Source of the DNA: Chitinispirillum alkaliphilum
Lineage (GTDB): Bacteria; Fibrobacterota; Chitinivibrionia; Chitinivibrionales; Chitinispirillaceae
Direction: 5' to 3'
NCBI GenBank assembly: GCA_001045525.1
Contig: LDWW01000010.1
Span: 1-64,000 of the forward strand
Length of the DNA stretch: 64,000 bases
Shown: positions 59,174 to 64,000 of the stretch, one piece after another
Numbering within the stretch: position 1 is the stretch's first letter
Layout of the letters: each line of letters starts with the position of its first letter
Notes under the pieces: model-generated
The model's input: the letters and a program-made list of their open reading frames with translations, nothing else
Told to the model about the DNA's origin: nothing
The model's database searches: none
Position numbers and translations under genes: made by a program

Positions 59174-60451
59174 TTGGAGGAGATTACCACACCCCAGCTT
59201 CTGGAGCTGTTGGATGATCCGGAAGTGAAGATTATAGATGTGCGTCCAACTGAGGCATATAATGGGTGGAGAAATAAGGGCGAGAAAAGGGGAGGGCATA
59301 TAAAAACGGCAAAAAGTCTTCCGCTTAAATGGACCTCCTATTTCGACTGGCCAGAAATTGTAAAGGAAAAGAAAATAAGACCAGCTGACCGGTTGGTAAT
59401 TTATGGCTACAACAGAGATGAAGCCCAAAAGGTTGCATCCCTTTTCCTTAGGGCCGGATATCAAAACCTCTCTCTCTACGACCATTTTCTGCACCACTGG
59501 GACAAGGATCATAATCTCCCGGTCTCAAAACTGACCCGATACAAACAACTGGTCTCACCCGCTTGGCTCAGGCAGCTTATAAGTGACGGAACTGCATCCG
59601 GGTTTAACTCTGAGAGGTACTGTATCTGTCATTGCTATTATCGTGATTCGGGCAGTTATGACAAGGGACACATCCCCGGAGCAGTACCGCTTGACACAAA
59701 TTCTCTCGAATCTCCAATCACCTGGAATCGCAAAACCCCCGAAGAGATAAAAACAGCCCTTGAGCAGTTGGGTATAACTCATGACACAACCGTGGTGCTT
59801 TACGGCACCTACTCTTTTCCACGCAATGATGATCCTTTCCCCGGAAGCAGCGCAGGGCATCTGGGAGCAATGCGTTGCGCCCTTTTGATGCTCTATGCAG
59901 GGGTAGAGGATGTTCGTCTTCTCAATGGTGGATTTCAGGCCTGGACAGATGAGGGCTTTGAAATTTCAAAAGAGCATACTACACCTCGTGCTGTTGCTAG
60001 TTTTGGGATCACTGTACCAAAATACCCCCACCTTATGATCGATACCGAAGAGGCACGGAAATATTTACAATCAGAAGATAAGAATCTGGTATGTGTGCGG
60101 AGTTGGAGTGAGTATATAGGTGAGGTCAGCGGTTACAATTATATCAAAAAGAGGGGACGTATTCCCGGCGCTGTGTTTGCAGATTGTGGCAGCGATGCCT
60201 ATCATATGGAGAATTACAGAAATCCCGATCATACCACACGTGAATTTGGCGAAATACACTCTATGTGGGCCAACTCCGGTATCACCAAGGACAAGCATAA
60301 TGCTTTTTATTGTGGGACGGGATGGCGTGGGAGTGAGGCTTTTGTCAACGCCTGGCTTATGGGGTGGAAAAATATCTCTGTTTATGACGGAGGGTGGTAT
60401 GAATGGAGCAGTGATGAAACAAATCCGACTGAAACTGGTGTTCCAGACTGA
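59174..60451 (+). CDS. eanB: EanB-like triple-rhodanese sulfurtransferase
   Basis: 425 aa, TTG start seven bases after GGAGG. Three rhodanese folds: residues 1-115 and about 125-265 lack the catalytic Cys (IYGYNRDEA; VVLYGTYSF), while the third, about 290-415, has it: Cys380 in the loop YCGTGWRGSEAF. This size, the single active Cys in the last domain and the CGTGWR loop match what I recall of EanB of Chlorobium limicola (Cys412), which puts sulfur on the imidazole C2 of trimethylhistidine to give ergothioneine without oxygen. Counting back by the spacing of its Tyr353 gives Tyr321 here. The next gene is the matching histidine methyltransferase. A general sulfurtransferase role cannot be excluded. 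Confidence 0.82.
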   Translation: MEEITTPQLLELLDDPEVKIIDVRPTEAYNGWRNKGEKRGGHIKTAKSLPLKWTSYFDWPEIVKEKKIRPADRLVIYGYNRDEAQKVASLFLRAGYQNLSLYDHFLHHWDKDHNLPVSKLTRYKQLVSPAWLRQLISDGTASGFNSERYCICHCYYRDSGSYDKGHIPGAVPLDTNSLESPITWNRKTPEEIKTALEQLGITHDTTVVLYGTYSFPRNDDPFPGSSAGHLGAMRCALLMLYAGVEDVRLLNGGFQAWTDEGFEISKEHTTPRAVASFGITVPKYPHLMIDTEEARKYLQSEDKNLVCVRSWSEYIGEVSGYNYIKKRGRIPGAVFADCGSDAYHMENYRNPDHTTREFGEIHSMWANSGITKDKHNAFYCGTGWRGSEAFVNAWLMGWKNISVYDGGWYEWSSDETNPTETGVPD

Positions 60452-60483
60452 AAATATGTGAAAACCTGATATTGGAATTGAAT

Positions 60484-61491
60484 ATGGACTATTCTGAAAC
60501 TGCACTGATTTCCGACAAAATAACAATTAAGAATGCATTCAGAGAAATCAAAGCTGAGGACATCGTCTCTTCTGTACTGCAAGGGCTTCTCTCTGCTCCA
60601 AGGCACATATCGAGTATGCATTTTTATGATACCGCAGGCTCAAAACTGTTCGAAAAGATAACTGCCCTCCCCGAATACTATCTGACCTCATCAGAAAAAA
60701 AAATGCTTCAGAAAAATGGCGCCTCGATTTCGGAAAAATTTCTCAACAGAGATGTTGTTGAGTTGGGGAGCGGGGATTGTTCAAAAATTTCTATCCTTTT
60801 TGACGGTCTCAGTGCGGATGAACTTAAATCGATCAGATATATACCACTGGACATAAGTTTTGAAGCAGTCAGGCAATCGGCTTTGACGCTTAACTCCAGA
60901 TACCCGGACTTAATAGTGTCGGGGATAATTGCAGACTTTACAAAACAGCTTTCTGAGATACCAAAAGACAAAAGTCGGTACTTCTTGCTGTTAGGTAGTA
61001 CAATTGGGAATTTTACACCAGAACAGTGCTGCAGTTTTTTGACACTTTTGTCGCAAAATATGGGGCCAGATGATTTATTCCTGATTGGAATAGACTTGGT
61101 TAAGGATGAAACCGTTATTCACAAGGCCTACAACGACAGCCAGCTCGTAACTGCAGCTTTCAACCGAAATATACTCAATGTAATTAATTCTATTGCTAAA
61201 ACGAATTTCAAGCCCGATTTGTTTAATCATTATGCATTCTTTAATCACATTTACTCTCGTGTAGAGATGCACCTTCGGGCATCTGAGGATATGTGTGTGT
61301 GTTCACCCTACCTTTCTCAGTCTCTACTCCTGAAAAAGGGTGATATGATTCACACGGAAAATTCCTATAAGTTTACGATGCCTCAAATTTGTAAGATAGT
61401 TGAATCTGCCGGGTTAGCAGTTAACTCCTGTATTTCGGATAAAAATAGATACTACTCTCTGGTGACAGTTTCAAAAAAAAGACAGGTATAA
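60484..61491 (+). CDS. eanA: EgtD/EanA-type L-histidine N-alpha-methyltransferase
   Basis: 335 aa from ATG 60484, seven bases after GGA; TTG 60472 is an alternative. Makes N,N,N-trimethylhistidine (hercynine) with SAM. SAM motif ELGSG (93-97), then PLDIS (Asp123), GSTIGNF (Asn176), KAYND (Tyr216) and HTENSYKF (Glu292, Ser294). These sit ten residues after the substrate-binding Asn166, Tyr206, Glu282 and Ser284 I recall for Mycobacterium EgtD, with no gap, so histidine methylation is well supported. No egtB (oxygen-dependent) gene is near; eanB is 32 bases upstream and sufS 4 bases downstream. The symbol follows the anaerobic pathway. Confidence 0.9.
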   Translation: MDYSETALISDKITIKNAFREIKAEDIVSSVLQGLLSAPRHISSMHFYDTAGSKLFEKITALPEYYLTSSEKKMLQKNGASISEKFLNRDVVELGSGDCSKISILFDGLSADELKSIRYIPLDISFEAVRQSALTLNSRYPDLIVSGIIADFTKQLSEIPKDKSRYFLLLGSTIGNFTPEQCCSFLTLLSQNMGPDDLFLIGIDLVKDETVIHKAYNDSQLVTAAFNRNILNVINSIAKTNFKPDLFNHYAFFNHIYSRVEMHLRASEDMCVCSPYLSQSLLLKKGDMIHTENSYKFTMPQICKIVESAGLAVNSCISDKNRYYSLVTVSKKRQV

Positions 61492-61495
61492 AAAA

Positions 61496-62713
61496 ATGGC
61501 TTTGGTTGAGAAGGTTAGAGAAGATTTTCCGATTCTGAATCGTAAAATAAATGGGAATCCATTGGTTTACCTGGACAATGCAGCAACAACTCAAAAACCG
61601 ATTCAGGTTCTCGAAAAAGTAAAATCCTTTTATGAAAACTGGAACAGCAATATTCACCGGGGTGTACATTGCCTTAGTGAAAAAGCCGGAGAACTGTATG
61701 AGGAGTCAAGAAAAACGGTCAGGGATTTCATCAATGCCAAGGATGAGAAAGAGATTGTTTTCACCCGAGGTACAACTGAAGCAGTTAACCTTGTGGCCAG
61801 CTGTTTTGGGGAAAAGTTTGTTGAAGAGGGTGATGAGATAGTTATTTCAGAAATGGAGCATCACTCAAATCTTATCCCCTGGCAAAATCTCTGCAAAAAG
61901 AGAAATGCACACTTAAAAACGGTTCCTTTTAATGATGAGGGAGCTTTGCAAATTGATCATCTAAAATCGGTGATTTCCTCCAAAACAAAACTTATTTCAG
62001 TTACCTATATATCGAACGTCTTTGGCCTGTTAAATCCGGTAAAGGAGATCGTTTCAATTGCACACAAGCATAATATCCCGGTTTTTATTGATGGGGCTCA
62101 GGCTGTTCCTCATACGCCTATAGATGTAATTGATCTGAATTGTGATTTTTTCGCCTTTTCCGGACATAAACTTTATGCTGAAACCGGGGTTGGCGTGCTT
62201 TACGGAAAAGAAGATTGGCTGAACCGGTTGCCTCCTTATCAGACAGGTGGGGGAATGATCGACTCTGTTGATTTGCACACTACGGTTATCTCTGAAATTC
62301 CACAAAAGTTTGAAGCCGGTACTCCAAATATCAGTGGGGTATTGAGTCTTGGTGCTGCAATAGAATACATAGAATCTGTTGGGGTTGAGCAGATCTGCAG
62401 TTATGAGCAGGAATTGCTTCAGTATATGATACAAAAACTTAAGTCAATTGGTAGTATAAGAATCTTCGGCTCTGTTGAGCAGAGAAATGGAATAGTGTCT
62501 TTCAACCTGAAAGACACAAACTCTTACGATGTTGCTTTACTTTTGAATCAGTCTGGCATTGCGGTCCGCTCCGGATCCCATTGTGCACAGCCTTTAATGA
62601 AACATTACGGCGTAAGAGGAATGGTGCGTGCCAGTCTGGCCTTTTACAATACAAAAGAGGAAATTGATCGGTTTATACAGTCGATAGCCAGAGCAGAATC
62701 AATTCTTTTATGA
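61496..62713 (+). CDS. sufS: SufS-type cysteine desulfurase
   Basis: 405 aa class V aminotransferase-fold PLP enzyme that takes sulfur from cysteine. PLP Lys225 (SGHKLY), YLDNAATTQKP, EMEHHSNLIPW, and the persulfide-forming Cys363 in RSGSHCAQPLM, the group II (SufS) form. It begins four bases after eanA and is followed after nine bases by a SufE, its usual activator. There is no sufBCD here, so the pair may serve the adjacent ergothioneine-like route, mnmA, or general Fe-S needs. Confidence 0.95.
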   Translation: MALVEKVREDFPILNRKINGNPLVYLDNAATTQKPIQVLEKVKSFYENWNSNIHRGVHCLSEKAGELYEESRKTVRDFINAKDEKEIVFTRGTTEAVNLVASCFGEKFVEEGDEIVISEMEHHSNLIPWQNLCKKRNAHLKTVPFNDEGALQIDHLKSVISSKTKLISVTYISNVFGLLNPVKEIVSIAHKHNIPVFIDGAQAVPHTPIDVIDLNCDFFAFSGHKLYAETGVGVLYGKEDWLNRLPPYQTGGGMIDSVDLHTTVISEIPQKFEAGTPNISGVLSLGAAIEYIESVGVEQICSYEQELLQYMIQKLKSIGSIRIFGSVEQRNGIVSFNLKDTNSYDVALLLNQSGIAVRSGSHCAQPLMKHYGVRGMVRASLAFYNTKEEIDRFIQSIARAESILL

Positions 62714-62722
62714 GGTAGTTTG

Positions 62723-63142
62723 ATGACTATAAACGAAAACCAGAACAGGATTATCAAAACGTTTGAATCTTTAAATGATTGGTTTGACCGTTATGAGTAT
62801 CTTGTGAAATTGGGTAAGGAGCATGCACCAGAGCATGAAAAAGTAAGAACAGAAGAGAATTTATTGAATGGTTGTCAGTCGGGGGTTTGGATTTATAAAG
62901 AGGTCAGGGAAGGGAAAGTTTTTTACAAGGGTGATAGTGATTCTGTTATTATAAGGGGTATACTTGTATTATTAATGGAAATACTCAGCGATAATTATCC
63001 TATTGACATAGTAAATGCTGATCTGTACTTTGTTAAAGAAATTGGGTTAAATAACAGTCTTTCACCTGTAAGAAAGGATGGTATGAGCTCAATAATTAAG
63101 CAGATGAAAACATTGGCCAGAAATTGCATATATCCAAGCTGA
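62723..63142 (+). CDS. sufE: SufE-family sulfur acceptor
   Basis: 139 aa from ATG 62723 (GAGGTAG upstream). Conserved LLNGCQSGVW with the acceptor Cys51, and RGILVLLMEILS. Takes the persulfide from SufS and passes it on. Last gene of the eanB-eanA-sufS-sufE unit; the next gene converges with only three bases between stops. Confidence 0.93.
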   Translation: MTINENQNRIIKTFESLNDWFDRYEYLVKLGKEHAPEHEKVRTEENLLNGCQSGVWIYKEVREGKVFYKGDSDSVIIRGILVLLMEILSDNYPIDIVNADLYFVKEIGLNNSLSPVRKDGMSSIIKQMKTLARNCIYPS

Positions 63143-63145
63143 AAT

Positions 63146-63586
63146 TCATGAAATAAGAGGCAGGCAGCATTTCTTGAATTTTTTGTTGCTTCCACATGGG
63201 CAGAGTGAGTTACGATTGACATCGCTGTATTTTTTTACAAAAGTTTCTCCCTTAAAGGAGCCGTCACTGCGTAAGCGGGATAGAAAGCTATTACTTTGGG
63301 ATTGTATTGAGGATTTCCACTCCCCGGCCTGAGGAAATTTGCCTGTGGTGTTTAGGTATTCACAATACTCTGTAATAAGATATGGAATACTCTTTTTCAC
63401 TTCGGAAGGAACGCTCAGTTTCCCCATAGCCGTCAATGAGTCATGGATATCAGTGCTTGAATTGTTCTCTATTATCCACGACCAGTTAAGAAGTATGGGT
63501 TCTGCGTACTCTTTCACTGAGGGGTCAAGAAATAAGAAGTGTTCAGAGGTGCAGTAATCGGTAACATATTGAGTTAGCTCTGACAT
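63146..63586 (-). CDS. SEC-C motif protein
   Basis: 146 aa from ATG 63586 (a TTG at 63595 is closer to an AAGGA and also possible). The C-terminal zinc-binding SEC-C motif is clear: RNSLCPCGSNKKFKKCC. The first 115 residues are helical and not recognised. SEC-C motifs occur at the end of SecA and in many small proteins of unknown role. Confidence 0.8.
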   Translation of the reverse strand: MSELTQYVTDYCTSEHFLFLDPSVKEYAEPILLNWSWIIENNSSTDIHDSLTAMGKLSVPSEVKKSIPYLITEYCEYLNTTGKFPQAGEWKSSIQSQSNSFLSRLRSDGSFKGETFVKKYSDVNRNSLCPCGSNKKFKKCCLPLIS

Positions 63587-63657
63587 ATGATGCAAAAAAT
63601 CCTTAAGGGAAGTCTGAACAATATATAACTGAAACAGACTTCCGGGTTAGGGGCAAT

Positions 63658-64000
63658 TTACAATTTTTTATCAAAAGAGCGTTCATAAAGAGCAAGAATC
63701 GCTTTTTGACTTCCTTCGGACAGATTGCGGGATCCGGTACCACAGAATGCCTGTCTTGATATAACCGGTTCATCTTCTCTCCACTCAGCCTGCATCCATG
63801 TGAACCATTTGTTTACGGTTTTATCAAAAACATGGACATCGCGATTGAAGAATTTCCCAAGCTCAACCGCCCACCCGGTTCCGCCTTTAACGGTATTGTC
63901 GGCCTGAATTTCACCGATTGCGAAAATCTGTTCACTTTTGTGCACCATGTGGAAAATCGACTGTAAAACACTTTTGATTTTTTCCGAGTTGCTGTATTTT
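63658..64000 (-). CDS. SLOG-like (YspA/TIGR-type) nucleotide-binding protein, 3' part only
   Basis: The frame is open to the window edge, so the N-terminal part lies outside; ATG 63948 is probably internal. Visible features are IFAIGEIQ, KGGTGWAVELGKFF, VHVFDKTVNKWFTW and a closing FCGTGSRNLSEGSQKAIL, a pattern I associate with the SLOG/YpsA-type Rossmann proteins found in phages and defence islands. Role unknown; the family binds or processes nucleotide-derived ligands. Subfamily uncertain. Confidence 0.6.
   Translation of the reverse strand, partial: KYSNSEKIKSVLQSIFHMVHKSEQIFAIGEIQADNTVKGGTGWAVELGKFFNRDVHVFDKTVNKWFTWMQAEWREDEPVISRQAFCGTGSRNLSEGSQKAILALYERSFDKKL

Noticed and set aside
59174-61491. 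Aerobic ergothioneine pathway (EgtB/EgtE) reading of the cluster
   Set aside because: There is no DinB/FGE-sulfatase-type EgtB gene; the desulfurase has the SufS Cys loop and its own SufE rather than EgtE features, and the presence of class III RNR points to anaerobic life.

Overview
The window reads as one contiguous stretch of a bacterial chromosome with moderate GC content and dense, mostly forward-strand genes. The organism is probably an anaerobe with an outer membrane or at least an export system: it carries an oxygen-sensitive class III ribonucleotide reductase (nrdD-nrdG), several signal-peptide proteins, and a candidate oxygen-independent ergothioneine pathway. The translation and RNA polymerase proteins give an overall impression of a Fibrobacterota/Chitinivibrionia-like lineage. 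That is a guess from recall, not a computed placement.

Layout. 1-2.2 kb: the end of an APC-type amino-acid permease, an exported-looking SAM methyltransferase, and a clearly decayed pcm gene. 2.2-6.7 kb (minus strand): a fused HAD/beta-phosphoglucomutase-GH65 glycoside phosphorylase and a second HAD phosphatase, translationally coupled. 7.3-14.2 kb: an Rrf2 regulator, malQ, a short UvrD-like helicase that seems to lack subdomain 2B, then purM, cysS and clpP. 14.3-45.5 kb: the core gene-expression block, in the order tRNA-Thr/Tyr/Gly/Thr, tuf, rpmG, tRNA-Trp, secE, nusG, rplKAJL, rpoBC, the str operon without tuf, S10, spc and alpha operons (with no adk or map between secY and infA), and fba closed by a strong terminator. 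45.8-48.7 kb: nrdD-nrdG.

48.9-56.9 kb is accessory: an unknown two-TM protein, a secreted protein built from four almost identical 327-bp repeats plus two diverged copies (PPC-like domains), a decayed unknown gene, a DUF3592-like membrane protein, LemA and an M48 metalloprotease with a TerB-like tail. 57-63.1 kb is rich in sulfur transfer: mnmA, an FmdB-type zinc ribbon, an SPW-like membrane protein, then a compact cluster of a triple-rhodanese protein, an EgtD-type histidine methyltransferase, sufS and sufE. The right edge holds a SEC-C protein and a partial SLOG-like gene, both on the minus strand.

The most interesting system is the 59.2-63.1 kb cluster. It looks like an EanB/EanA anaerobic ergothioneine module packaged with its own cysteine desulfurase and SufE, so that sulfur could pass from cysteine to SufS, SufE and EanB and then onto trimethylhistidine made by the EgtD/EanA enzyme. 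Other points worth a look are an atypical switch I in EF-Tu, the 2B-less helicase, the repeat-homogenised PPC protein, mutually exclusive hairpins in the purM leader, and two decayed genes.
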